NCBI GenBank assembly: GCA_014529385.2
Contig: CM043953.1
Location: forward strand, 65,428,372-65,488,371
From: Adiantum capillus-veneris
Taxonomy: Eukaryota > Streptophyta > Polypodiopsida > Polypodiales > Pteridaceae
Reading direction: 5' to 3'
DNA: 60,000 nt
Positions 11,442-23,386 of this stretch are shown in pieces (position 1 is the first letter of the stretch; each line of letters opens with the position of its first letter). A model generated the notes under the pieces. The model was not told the DNA's origin, made no database searches, and saw only the letters and a list, made by a program, of their open reading frames with translations. Position numbers and translations under genes: made by a program.

Positions 11442-14400
11442 TCAAAGATAGTTTCTTGTCGATGTCGAATTGTCTGCAAGCATGAGCCTGAACCACTCTG
11501 CCGATTTTCGAGCGAACCGGGTGAGAGTGTGATCTACATAATGTATGCCCAAGCGGACCTCCAAACCAAGATTGAATTCGAATCCGTCGAGTAGAGACCA
11601 CGCAAATACACCCTTCACATTTGCCCCCTCCCTGCACAAAAAACCAGGAAATCATTTGGTCCATGTTACTAAATTAGCATATCTTTCAAAACCAATTCCT
11701 GTATGGCTCAACAATAAAGAGCTTGATTCACCCATTCAAGTGTATACTCAAAATCAATCCTTGTAAAGCTTCACTCATTCAAGTGAACATTCAAGCGAAA
11801 TAGGGATAAAAGCTTCCAGGAATCAGCACAATGCCATGCAGTTGGATGCTACATGTAGCAGAAGATACATGTACCAAGGTTGAATGAGGGACTGCTGCAA
11901 CTAGCAAATACAGTCAAAGGAATGGATGCATGTTCAACACAGAAATACAGTTTTGTCATTCAAACAATTGATCAGGAGAATTGTCAGAAGCGTACTTAAT
12001 GGCATTCAGGAGCTCATCATAATAGGTCTCGAAAAAGTGTACTCGCTCATCATCAATAAGATTAGCTTCATCTTCCTCTGATGTAAATTCCATGCCCCAT
12101 CCTGCGAAAGTAAAACAGAATTGGTTCTTAGGAACTCCCAAAAGTGCTATGCCAGCATTAAAAACATGATTGCAATGATCTCACAGGAAAATAGTCCTTG
12201 CCTGTCTGTGTGATATAACTTGGGAAATTGTTGTAGCGGTACTTGATATACTCTAGAGTCTTACGCATGATCCAAGGAACAGCATAGTCATGCTTCCCCT
12301 GAAGTATCAAGGAAAAGCAGCTTCATTGTTAAACAAGGGCACGTGGAGATGAAGAGACAGAAATTAACGCATCTACAAAATCCTATCAAAAACAACAGAC
12401 GGTCATACACATCCAAAACTCACCACTCCAATGGGTACACCATCCTTCTCACCTGTCAGAGAATAGGTATAAGACTAGTTAGAAGCACTTGGAAGATAAG
12501 ATAGCCACGAGCTTTTATTGACAAGGACAAGACTAGTGGGAGGAAAAAGAAAAAGAAGGCAGATAGATGTTGACCAAAACTATTGAGGTAACCAACACAA
12601 TAAGTATCCACGATAGCAGGAAGAGCAAGAGCATCACAGATCAAGGCAGAATATCAAGTAGAATGATTACCAGTAGTTGCTGCCTGTGGGTCAAGGTAGT
12701 AGGACTTTACATTAGGGTATTCATCTTCATAGAAGTTGTAATCGTACGCATAGAAAGCTGTAATGACATTCAATCCCAGAAAATCTATGGAGCCATTCAC
12801 TTTGGCAATTTCTTCTAGAGTAAATTCAGGCAACCTGCTTCCTGCATACCGCTTCATGGAATCAGGATAATCCCCCTGCAAAATTGGGTCCAAAAACCTG
12901 CAACACATATAGAGCAAAATGACATATGAGACGAGTATTCTTGCTCCTTGACATGCTGAACTGTCAAAAGTGAACAAAAACCTGTAGCATCATAGAACAC
13001 CATGATATGAGACAATTTTTCTTGCTCATTGACATGCTAAACAATCAAAAATGGCTTCCAGATATGCATCCAATCCCATACGAACCTGCCCGAACTGATG
13101 CCATCATCATTTCATTAAAAAAACTCATACAATCTTCCCATTTGCTTATAGACATGGGTGTGTCATAGGCTCATTATTTAATATCCTGAATTAGTTTCCT
13201 ATAAGAACAACTGATGCTGGTCAACTTCTGAACTACACTAAGACAGGGACATAAAAACTTTTGACACATGACACCGTTCACTTGCGGCACATACTAAACC
13301 CTTAACTTCCTCTTCAAAATTCCACCTTTAGGAGTCTTTCGACAAGGTCATAAGATAAATACTTGCCACTTACTTAGGGTGAAGCTCCAAAAGAGGGTAC
13401 TACACATACAAAAAATTGTACAAAGAACCTTACCATCCAAGAAGGAAATCAGTAGCTCTCTGGGCAGCGGCCAAATCTGCTGGGGAATCCGTCAATGGCT
13501 CAAACCATCTATGCCACAAGGCAATTCCAATGCTTCCGTTCTGGGCTTCCTGATTGAATACGCACCATGAAACATGAAGCACAAACTAGTAGCAGGTAAA
13601 TAGATCGTCAATGGGATCATTCTCGAGTATCACACACACCTGATATTTACTTCTGTAAATATTTACTGCTTCTGCATGCGCTAAGATTACATGGTGTCCC
13701 ACAATGTAGGGCTCTATTCCTGAGTCTCCTGCTGCACACTCCCCATAAATGTCAATGTTGGAAGTGCATCGCCCTGGAGGATTTTGATTCGTGGCATAAC
13801 CAAGCCCAGCCCAATCATTGGGCTCATCAAAAGTAATCCATTTCTTCACCCGGTCTCCAAATGCTGCAAAGCAAGTGTCGGCATAGGCGGCGAAGTCATC
13901 GCTGTAAAGAATGAAACTCATTACACATCTTGTGGAGAACAACTCAAAACTACTGCAAGATCTTAAAAAGCATGACTCTGATATATCAACTTAATGTCAC
14001 CCCACTCCAGAGTACTTAAGAAACAAGCATACTATTACTATTACGGTCAATCAAAAGCTACCAGCATAGCCCTAGACCCTGAACCCTACACCCTTTCACA
14101 GAGACTTCTTACATGAATGTTCCATTCAGAGGCCCCATGTAGTCTGTCTCCAGCTGATAGGGATGGTCTTGCGTCCACAAAGTCACGAAAAGCTCCAAGC
14201 CTATTACCACCAAAAGTTGCTGCTTATCACAAAAGCTTTGCTGAAGTCCAGTTCCTACCTCTGTCCTACAGCTACAGAGAGCCCAGGAAAAAGGCAGTAC
14301 CTCTATCCAACACATCGTTTATCACTTCATTGTAGTGCGCAATGGCGAGCTCATTCACCTCCCCACTGCCATCTGTGGTTACATTGTGAAAGCAGGTACA

Positions 14401-15665
14401 TAAATCACACAAAATACTGACCAAATGTTTTTACTATTCTATCATAGCCAGAAACATAAACTTCAAAATCTGGGCTTACTCGGATAGATTCGAGACCATG
14501 CTAATGACATGCGGTAAGCATTCATGCCAAGGTCGACCATAAGCTGGTGATCTTCCTGCAAAACAAGCAGAGAGAGCCAACAAGGTCAGGTGAAACAGGT
14601 GTGCGAGACCAAGAACATGAGGACCACTCCTGACAAAAAAAATGCTCAACTAACTTGCTACAAATTTCAGCATTGCAAATCCACATCAGGCGGTTGTGTC
14701 ATACGAAGCTTAACATCTAAGTTACTAATAGACGTATTGCAATGTGCTTGCCTCTTGTTTGCAATCTGAAAGGATGCCCCACCAGACCGACTACAGTCGC
14801 ATTACCATGTATGTAGAAAGATGACAACCCACTTTACATAATCTAGGGTCTCTTCTCCACGCCCAATCACATGACATATCTAAGGAACACTTTGCGCTCA
14901 AGTGTTCCAAAATTTGGGGTGTCAGCACGCATTACTATTTCTTCCCAACATGAAATTCCAAACGATAACATACCCAGATCCCTACCTATACCTTAATACT
15001 CTTGCACATCTTCTTTGTAGATGAATTTACATCCTTGAAGGGATTGCCACCTGATCAACATTAAAGAAAAGACAAATAAACGTACTGCGTATCGGTAGTA
15101 GCTGTCACCACATTGTCCGGGAATAGATCCATCAAATGAAGCTCCTGTAAAACAGATCAAGAAACAAGATTGAGAAGGTGAAAAAGAAATGGGTAGTGTC
15201 AGAAGCTTTTCAAGCACCAGCCTACAACAAGTAGCCGTGATTACATTCAAAGCCAAATATGAGTTAATCAAAGAAAATGCCGCATGGTGCATTTACGTGA
15301 CAAAGCGCCAGCGAGAATTTAACAACATTGCTTGCATGCGACATAGCATGCGCAGATTGTATGCAGCATATCATGTGCTAACAGGAAGAGCATCATTGAA
15401 AGGCATGCGAATAAACAAAGTGCATTTGATTTCGAAGATCGGGAGCTTTTGCCCACTGTTGTCTCAACCCCACAAGGATAAAAGTACGTGTTCAATGGAT
15501 ACCCACACCGATACCGACATCAAGATTCTGTCGTAAGAACTACAACAAAACATAGCAATCCTCACCTTCAACAGTCCTGGCATATTGATCCCATATGTTT
15601 AAGCTCTTTCCATCAACAAGCTCGGCGCCCTCATGCTGTTGTGATATATTTGGGTGGATCAATCA

Positions 15666-15744
<79 letters not shown>

Positions 15745-16048
15745 TCATGGAGGAAGTGATGGAACCAAACAGAAAGCCCTGCGGGAAATCGAAGCGGGTA
15801 ATGTTGGTACCATTAGGAAAGAGGGCACTGGAGGACCCGGACAGAAGAGGCGGATTTTTCCGCGTTGGACTAGGCCTCTTGCTGCCCACGTCCATGACAG
15901 GCGTATGGCGGCTGCATCCCCCATTCCAAAAAAGAAGGAAGAAGGCCAGGAAGCTGAAGGAGATGATGCTCAGAGTTGCTGCCATCGCTACAGCTGAGGC
16001 AAGCTGCTGTGGGGCAGCTGCAATGGAAGTGAGGATCGAACCCTGCAA
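11442..16048 (-). CDS. Family 1 glycosyl hydrolase (beta-glucosidase-like), 13 exons, active site degenerate
   Basis: The exons, 5' to 3' on the minus strand, are 15743-16048, 15566-15635, 15086-15144, 14480-14555, 14301-14372, 14113-14200, 13640-13901, 13434-13549, 12671-12897, 12424-12452, 12202-12298, 11996-12101 and 11442-11631. Joined, they give 565 codons plus stop with no frame break. Sizes such as 70, 59, 76, 88 and 116 nt match the conserved plant GH1 pattern. Introns are GT-AG except intron 11, which starts with GC. A second ATG at 15985 opens a clean signal peptide, so the shorter start (544 aa, secreted or vacuolar) may be the real one. Family landmarks are present: [21 protein letters not shown], the TF-x-EP acid/base motif (E250), GDYP and FAWSLLD (residues 512-518). 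Numbering is from the first ATG. The sugar-binding site is altered: the usual Gln of the SAYQ motif is K102, HW is T204-Q205, Asn of NEP is D249, the NYYT tyrosine is replaced (V394-I395), the nucleophile Glu of ITENG is Q466, and the last Trp is F522. I infer that it folds as GH1 but lacks normal hydrolysis. Confidence 0.93.
15670..15742 (-). repeat. (CT)n(AC)n microsatellite filling most of GH1 intron 1
   Basis: On the gene strand this reads (GT)16 followed by about 20 GA units. It makes up roughly two thirds of a 107 bp intron (15636-15742). The 5' splice site is the first GT of the GT run, directly after the exon-1 AAG codon. The acceptor is CAG at 15636-15638, preceded by a short AT-rich stretch. 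Confidence 0.9.
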
Positions 16049-16100
16049 ACCGCAACTGCGGGATTGCAGACGTCTCTAATCTTAGCTCTCTCATCATAGG

Positions 16101-16107
16101 CTTTATA
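16101..16107 (-). promoter_or_regulatory. TATA box of the GH1 gene
   Basis: TATAAAG on the minus strand lies 53 nt before the first ATG (16048) and 116 nt before the second (15985). With usual plant spacing, transcription would start near 16070. The leader would then be about 20 nt to the first ATG or about 85 nt to the second, which slightly favours the second. Confidence 0.6.
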
Positions 16108-16229
16108 CTAATCGTGGGCTGCAACAATTAGAGGGGGCGAACTACATGCTCTTGGACATGGCGGAACACGTGCAGTGAGCGAAGGAAGAGAGAGAATCGT
16201 TATGTCAGCGAAAGTGCTCGTATGTGTCG

Positions 16230-16232
<3 letters not shown>

Positions 16233-16264
<32 letters not shown>
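16233..16264. repeat. (GA)n microsatellite upstream of the GH1 gene
   Basis: A GA run of about 16 units lies 130-160 bp upstream of the TATA box. On the gene strand it is a CT run. Such tracts are common in plant promoters, but nothing here shows that it acts. Confidence 0.85.
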
Positions 16265-16267
<3 letters not shown>

Positions 16268-16649
16268 GAGCGCCACGCAGGCGAGGGTCTCCATGAGCCA
16301 GCTGGGTGTGAGAGAGTGCTAGATTGCCAGTGAGGCCCAGTGTGTGTATGAGAATGAGAGAGAGAGAGAATCCCATCGCTGCAGCAGTGCACACTGCAGC
16401 TTGTTCATACAACGAGAGTAGCGTGCGTAGCGAAGGCACGAGCATTTTGCCCAGGATCCAACGTGACGGCATGCATTGAGTGATCGGGAAAAGGTCTGTT
16501 GAAGTTGATTATCCTGTTCATTGTGACTGCAAGTGCCAAGCATCCCAAATCACTTTTCCTTAAAAAGAAAACCAAATAAGGGCCCACTTAAAACTCTTCC
16601 AAGTTTTCAGGTCAAATTTCAAAATTCGAAGCATTGTAATTTGTCAACG

Positions 16650-17180
16650 AGTGCTAGCTCACTTGGTAGAGTAAGAGCCCGCTCGTACCCATGAGGAGTG
16701 GGGAGAGCACGGGAAGTCATTCGCCATTTTTAGCAACTCCGAAAAGCTTTGAGAGAATCCATTGACTTCTACTAACCCCGCTATCACTTTGAAAAAGGGA
16801 GGGATTAAGCGAGTATTAAGGGCTAGCTGCTTCCTCCAAGGATGTAGGAATTCCTGAGCCAATGAAAGCAAAGCACACGAGCTGGTCGACAGAAGGCGCC
16901 ACAGACCATGGTTTTGAAAGAGGATGGGTTGCGATATGGGTGTGACCCGGCTCTAAGAGCCCCTTGTGTCTAAGGTCTTGGGTTCACACCTCCTTGACCA
17001 ATGAAAACGCGTCTGACATATAGCCTTTAGGGGTTGTTCTACTAGTCCTTATAATGGGTTGGCCAACCTTATTCGATCGGGAAGCCTCACCTCAAGAGTC
17101 GGGTTGCCTCCACATACGAGGGTTGGGTGTGTGTGTTGTAATTTCAAAATTGTAGGTAATTCTCATTAAAAAAAAGCATT
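16650..17180 (+). mobile_element. tRNA-like repeat, possible SINE
   Basis: The start (16654 on) reads 'gctcacttggtagag', very close to the tRNA A-box. A B-box-like 'gggttcacacctcc' occurs at about 16980, too far away for a plain tRNA. A second A-box-like 'ggctctaagagcc' precedes it. The right end runs into AT-rich text and a short A run near 17170. I read it as one or two tRNA-derived short elements; no cloverleaf can be drawn for a working tRNA. Confidence 0.35.
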
Positions 17181-18610
17181 TGCATACATAATCACTTTCT
17201 ACTCTGACTGGTAGCTTCTTAATCTTATTAGCCCCAATCTTTTGAGATTCCTCCTCGCAGCAGCATTGAACTTTGATGGGCACAAGATAGAGCATGCGTC
17301 GTGACCACCCACCATCACGCACTTGATGTCCATAAGACAAAGCTCTCATTATTAAGAAATAAACTTCTATGTCGTGGGCTCTAGATTTGCATGTAGCCTC
17401 TTGTTCACCTGAGCCGGGTCCCCTCTGCATGGTGCTGCCCATCCCCTCTCACCTCTTGCGCGACGTGCCTGCCCTGCCTTGCCCACCATTCGGCTTTGTC
17501 CCTAGCGGTTGGTTGACTCGCCTCCACACACGCCCCTCTTCCTTCCATTTTTCCTTCCAATGTAAACCCTTCCCTTTTCCACTTCAAACTAATGCCACAA
17601 TGTTTTGAATTTCTTCCATTCAGTACCTCCTTCCGCTCTTCTTATAAGAAATTTTAAGTTTATATAAGATCCCCCACCCCTTCCCTTGATGCACCTCATT
17701 CACGTATGCGCATACTATGGACCAAAGCACCACCAAGCACCGCAAGAGTCGTTGTGGTAAGGGCACTCACTTGCATGATAGCACACTTTCTCTGCTAGCG
17801 TGCAAAATAGCCAAGGCCCATGCCAACCATTTTCGCTTTCTCAATAAAGCTCTCTTATCACCATAGTCCATACCCAGCAAGCTTCAATGCTGCTACCATG
17901 AGCACCATGCTCAACCCTGGTTGCTTTAGCTCTACGGAGCGCTCTAAACAATACCACCATCCTATCCACTAATCGCTACCATGTGCTATCTTGAAAGCAT
18001 AGGTGAGCGAAATTGTTCCCATAGTTGCACCGCCTTTCTACTCACCTCTCACCCTCGGCCACTTCTCATTCATACATGTCATTTCCTTTCTCGAGCATGT
18101 GGAGAGAGGAAGGGAGAGCCACATGCAAACAAACACTCAACCTCCCTAAAGAATCTCGAACAAATTCTCTTTAAACAAACATTTAAAGTTAAAAGTTTCG
18201 CTAAACAACCTCCCTAAAAAATCTCGAACAAATTCTTTTTAGTATGTATATTTAAAAATCGTGGGTACATATTCCCAGTGTTTACACTAAACCTTGTAAA
18301 ATTTTGTTGGATTTCTTCAAGGCAAGTTGGGACTCTAGTTGGAATTTTGCAAATTTAGCCGGTTAAAAATACACTGAACCTGATTTCTGCTATCACTTGT
18401 ATGTACTAGTGCTTGGAAAAAGGTTCTCTTTATTCAAACCAAAAAATGGCTAGTCAAATCTCAAGATTTTTAGTTGAAAAGTTCAAATTTATGTAGAGAA
18501 TGCCTTTTCAAATGCGGTTTTCACCTTTTAATAAATGGGTGAAAAGGATCCAAAGTAGGCTCCATAAAATCATTTTCTAGAGCCTTGGTGTATACTTTTT
18601 GTTGACAAGC
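17181..18610. other. No gene seen
   Basis: Short frames on both strands (for example near 17.4-17.6 kb, C-rich) lack domains and splice-consistent neighbours. One phrase, 'cctccctaaa-aatctcgaacaaattct', is repeated at about 18141 and 18210. Confidence 0.5.
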
Positions 18611-18853
18611 AAGAAGGCTTTATCACGCCTAATTTTTGAAGGCTTCGACGCCCTTCGGAGGCCCTTTTATCTTTCAGTGAAGGGTAAAAATATTTTTACC
18701 CTTCGAAAGAAGGATAGAATATTGAAAAATCTTTGAGTAGCCCTTCTAATTTTTGCCTAAATATAGCTTAATGAAGGATAGGGAAAAATTTACCCTTCAA
18801 ATGAATCATTAAGGTCACCCTTCAAAAATGAGCCTTGGGCTTTATGTCTTCTT
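18611..18853. mobile_element. Fold-back element (MITE-like) with internal palindromes
   Basis: The two ends are inverted copies of each other over about 30 bp ('aagaaggcttta' to 'tttttgaagg' on the left; 'ccttcaaaaat' to 'cttctt' on the right). Inside, 18679-18704 is a perfect 26 bp palindrome centred on an AT run, and the word 'cccttc/gaaggg' recurs at least eight times in both directions. There is no coding capacity. Target-site duplications are not clear. Confidence 0.55.
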
Positions 18854-19640
18854 CATTATACCTCATCGGATTTGTGGTTGCTCTTAGATCCCGAAGTGGA
18901 TAGTGCACATCATATATCCCGTTGCACCCCTATTGTGTACAAATTTCTACAAGAGAAGCTAGGATTGCCACATGCATCCCCCGAGTCAATTGATTAGTTT
19001 ATCGAAAAGTGAGGAAAGTGCGCATGCAAGGTGATATTCGATGGTCATCTACTAGACATTCACCTTTCGATTGCAAACGCACATACAACGGACTTGTTTC
19101 AGGTCCGGTGATGCTTCCTTGGCAAACTAAGGAGACACACAAATTAGAGCATTGGCACTATCGGATCATGTTGCATCAGTTGAAGCAACTTAACCTCCAC
19201 TATTAAAAATAGAGCATCCTTGGCAACAACTGTGACCACAAGATTAGACTGGAGCAATTAATAACATTCATAAATTACATCATCTCCAACAACTTACCCC
19301 GACCAATAAAACACTATATTCAACGGTAAAGTGTGATCACAAAAGCATCGGACTATAGAAGAAGGTTTGAGTCATGGCTAAAATTATGAGGGAAGCAAGT
19401 TCAGATGTAACCAAAAGTTGAGAACTCTAGTAGTGTGTGGTACTCAGACTCTCGAACTTGCAGTGAGCATTATGTGCACAATTGATTTGACTCTTCTCCA
19501 TTGCCCCAATGCCCATTCTCGCATCAAAGGGAGTGGGAGCTAAGCCAAATCCCCCCTTGGGAGCTGGGAGCGATGCGGTGAACAAGAGCCGGCACATAGA
19601 GTATATGAAAGTGCCATGCCCTGAGGACATGATCAATCCA
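18854..19640. other. No gene seen
   Basis: No domain-bearing frame is visible. The right end grades into the copia remnant. Confidence 0.45.
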
Positions 19641-19649
19641 CAAAGGAGA

Positions 19650-20231
19650 GTAAGCTAAAGTTTTGTGGAAATCTTCAAACTTCTCACGAGACAATGCCTT
19701 TGTGAAAAGATCTGCAAGGTTGTCTTATGTTGGCACATAAGCCAAGCTGATCTCTCTTGTTGAGAGTCTCTCTCTAACACATTGGTAATGCACCTCAATG
19801 TGCTTTGTGCAAGCATGGAAAACTGGGTTTCTTGCAACTGCCAATGTGATGTGACTGTCAATCTAGATGATGTTGGCAATGCCCTAGCCAACACCCAAAT
19901 CAACCATAAGGCATATGAGCCATACACACTCAATCGTACCTGTGAAGACTACCCTGTACTCATCCCCACAACTAGAAGTGGCAATAGTAGGTTTCTTCTT
20001 GCTCAACCATGATATGCATGAACTGTCGAGCATGAAACAAAAACCACTCGTGGACACTCGCACGTCATAACAACCAGCCCAATATGAGTCCAAAAAAGCA
20101 TGTAAAATTGGCAGCAATGATTCCCCCTTGGGATAAAACAATCCAAGATGTAATGTGCTCAAGTAGCAAAAGATCCGCTTGACAGCCTACCAATGCTTAG
20201 ACCCTGGTCTATGCATAAATCTGCCGACCTG
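19650..20231 (-). pseudogene. Ty1/copia RNase H remnant
   Basis: Read on the minus strand from 20231 downward, the text follows the end of copia Pol: VGR-M, HW-x-AVKR, a GLFY-KG block, STSGFCFML, SWLSKKKPT, then in the next part a KHIE-VHY block and an ADLFTKAL ending. There are in-frame stops (after HW, and before the DNLAD block) and at least one frame change, so it is dead. No LTR or upstream RT is present; the left edge stops abruptly beside unrelated DNA. Confidence 0.85.
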
Positions 20232-20829
20232 TGGGGATGGGAATGGAGAGAGCTTTTGGAGGGAGCTTTTGAGGAACCTTTTTCCAATCCTTTTACTTGG
20301 GTAATGTTTTTAAGTTGAAAGCTCTCCATGATGTGGCTGCAGAGAGCTTTTTGGAGGGAGCTTATTTTGTTATTTGACAATCCATTTAAACATTCGAACT
20401 AATATGGTCTTTGGAATAATTTATGCTTCGAACATAGTGGAAGGACAAGAAGATACAATCCACCCTATTAAACCATGACATTTGCCAAACAAAACAACAA
20501 TTTTGATCTAGCATCTAGCATCCACTAACCAAAAAATATGCTATGCACACAACAAACGAACTGCAAGACAGAAGACATCATCTCAAACATGTTTCCCGTG
20601 CTAGCAAGACAACTTGCATGCTTTGTCTCAGCAAGGTTTGTAGTTGGAATGTATGATAGATCATCCACTTCCTGTAACATATAGGAATATTGTAAATGCA
20701 ATGAAGGAATTAAATATATAATCCACTAAAAAAGAGCCTTGCGTTGTTTTACCCTAACAACGTGCTTTCTCAAGCGAGGTAATGCATGTGCCACCAACTG
20801 AGCCAACAGTCCATTTGCGACAAGTTACA
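20232..20829. other. No gene seen; short internal repeats
   Basis: The phrase 'gagagctttttggagggagctt' or a close relative occurs twice, near 20251 and 20342, and 'aagctctcc' appears in reverse nearby. Otherwise this is AT-rich sequence between the copia remnant and the Mutator-like remnant. Confidence 0.4.
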
Positions 20830-22510
20830 ACCAGACACTTTTCCAGAAGCCCACTAAGCTCAAATAGTCCTTACAAACTTGTTGCCTCCTCCTCGCTCCT
20901 TGCACAACACCATAGTTCACACATACGCTTGTGCTCATCTTGGAAATTTTTATGCACGTATTGCATGGTGTGAATGTGCAAGCTTTGTTGCCAATGAAAC
21001 AAGCAAGAGTGTTCTCTTCCATCCATAATATTGTTAGGTCCTCCATTGAATATAGTTCAAATAGCTTTCCAATTTTCCCCAGCCTCCTCTACCATGAATC
21101 CTCTAAAATCAGCTGGACAGTGTCCTCTTTCCAACAACACCGAATTCATCATTTCCTAAAACATGATCCGTGCTTGTGTCTCTTCTTCCTTCATCTCGCA
21201 GATGGCAATGGTTTGCATTTCTTGGATCCTACAAAGTGTAATGACTAATCAATGCTATGAATGAATGCAAAAGAATAGGGACGTTGTATCAGTAGGCCTT
21301 ACACAGGACATAGACATGGGTAGCCATTGTTGTCCACCCTACTACTCTCTTCACATGATCAAAGCAAACCTAGATTTTTCGTAGGTCACCACTTTCGTCT
21401 TGTCGCATTCTATTCACAAGCTTGACACCAGATCCCAAGCCATTGACTGACATTTTGAACACATGATATCTTTTCTTATGATCCGTGAATTGCCCTAGAA
21501 AAAGCATATTGTGGAATAACCTGTAGCTGCAATTGTTTTTTAGCCAAATGAATTGGGACTCCACACCGACACCAATCTGTGTAGTAGTTGCTTCTCACAT
21601 CCAATGTTTGAATTTGAGTTTTATATAACAAACATGTAGGTCAGCCCTCATAAAGAAAGTAAAATTGTTTCATAGTTCAGATAATAAATCAATACCTTTG
21701 TTTATGAATTAATGGTTGTATATCCTCTAGTATAGAGAGGAGCTCATTGTTATTTAGTTGTCCCCATTTTCTCGTACCACGACCCCCATTACCATATGTT
21801 TTGTGAGATTCAATTGCAAATTCCTAGGGCCAGTCACACTGGTGTTTCAGACACCACACGAGACACAAGTTCTCTCGTCTATCTAATTGCAGGCTGCAAC
21901 AAAACTCCCTTTGCAACAGGGTGATTATGCCTTCTGGTGTGGATAAACAACCGGGTCTAGTTGTATTCACACTGAGCAAGTAATAGACAGTGCAAGAACA
22001 CTCTCAAAGAAGAATTAGACTGTTGCCATAATTGAAGCAATGAAGCGTTCCATTTTCGGAGCTCAACACACCAACTGATGCAATTGATGTTAGCAATTTT
22101 CCTTTCCAAGAAGTCTCATTTGGTTGCCCATTCATTGCATTGATCAAACAGGATCTATTCTTACAAACAAGGTGTCCGCCACATTTACTTCTCTTGATCA
22201 AAGCTGGATACCTCATTCTAGAATGAACAGGCTTAACCCAACAATGGCAATCATACTTTTGACCCATCCCTAACATTTTTGGGACACCATCCGACACAAC
22301 GTCAAGCTCATAAACGCAATCCCCATTGTACAACTACGGAACTTTATCGACATGCTTCTTAATTGAACATCTAGAGATCATTCGACTCAACTTGGGGTAC
22401 TTAATTGTGGCTATTTAATGCAATATACTCTAGTGTACTCTATGTTTTTTCCATCTGGTCAGAACATGAAGATTTTTTTATGTTTTTGTTTTCTTCTTCT
22501 TTGAAACCGT
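20830..22510 (-). pseudogene. Mutator-like transposase-derived gene, 3' part, split by gypsy element 1
   Basis: The minus strand carries blocks of conserved-looking protein in different frames: a Cys/His-rich segment at 22004-22333 (CHCW, then CGGHLVC-x4-C), a segment at about 21690-21850 (GRGTRKWG, ILEDIQPL), one at 21370-21600 ending SGDLRK, and one at about 20850-21050 with H-CLFHWQQSL and HKRMCELW-x-ARSEEEAT. The last block resembles the C-x-x-HW region of Mutator-like transposases. Some block edges look like splice sites (for example CACAG before the 21.6 kb block). Stops lie between blocks, so it is either a multi-exon gene or, more likely, a decayed copy. Its 5' part continues at 32232-32447 beyond the inserted retrotransposon. 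Confidence 0.45.
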
Positions 22511-23298
22511 TGGAGAGGGAGAATGAGGTCCACACCCGACACACAACACAAAGCCTCCCTACAGCTCAGTGTATCCACAACACCCCTAACCTCTCAAATA
22601 ACACCTTCAAATTGGCTAATTTGCACTAACAGACGCACCTTAGCACACAGAACAACTATCTCATACCTTACAGAAACACCTTTCATCACAAATGCACCCA
22701 CACTGCTCAACTCACCCTTTCTGGCTCACAAAACACCCCGATTCTGCCCTCTTGATAACACACTTCAAGCTGTTGGCATACCCTCCGCAAGCAGTGGCAA
22801 GTACACAAAGAGCGAGAGAAAAGGAGGGGGATGGGGAGAAGAAACACCCGAAAGAGGGGCAAATGCTTAGTAGTATTGCATAGGGAGATAGTACAACCAA
22901 GTCTACAGCTCCAATGGCAAGTTTACAATACACAGGCTTGCAAGCCTCCAACAACTGTCTCTGGCAAAAAAGCCCTTAAAAACTCAGTTCTATCCCCTTT
23001 TATAGGGCTTGGCTAAGGCCAAAAAAGAAAAAACAAGGAGCTATCAAGCTGGTACAATCATTTTTAGCTTCATTTAGAATGCTCTTGCATTGCTAACACT
23101 TGGCACACTTCACTTTTGGCAATTCCTGCATGGTGCACACCTCTTGGCCCTTTGTCTATTCAACTTGACTTACACTTGCCCTCTTGGGCTTTTGGGAATG
23201 CCCTCTAGACCTTTGAACACCTCTCGGGTTGGCTCTCTCTCTCATTTGACCTTGTGGCGGGATAGGCTCCTTGAGCCACCTTTGGAACTTCTCTCTCG

Positions 23299-23386
<88 letters not shown>

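Noticed and set aside
11956-12141. GH1 gene ending early with a QLFE stop
   Set aside because: This is readthrough into intron 12. A GT donor at 11995 joins in frame to an exon (11442-11631) that carries the expected C-terminal [11 protein letters not shown] block.
15654-16079. Plus-strand frames of 141-169 codons across the CT/AC repeat
   Set aside because: They are antisense to GH1 exon 1 and consist largely of Ser-Leu and His-Thr repeats from the microsatellite.
16654-16740. Working tRNA gene
   Set aside because: The A-box is good, but no B-box, T-arm or acceptor pairing occurs within tRNA length.
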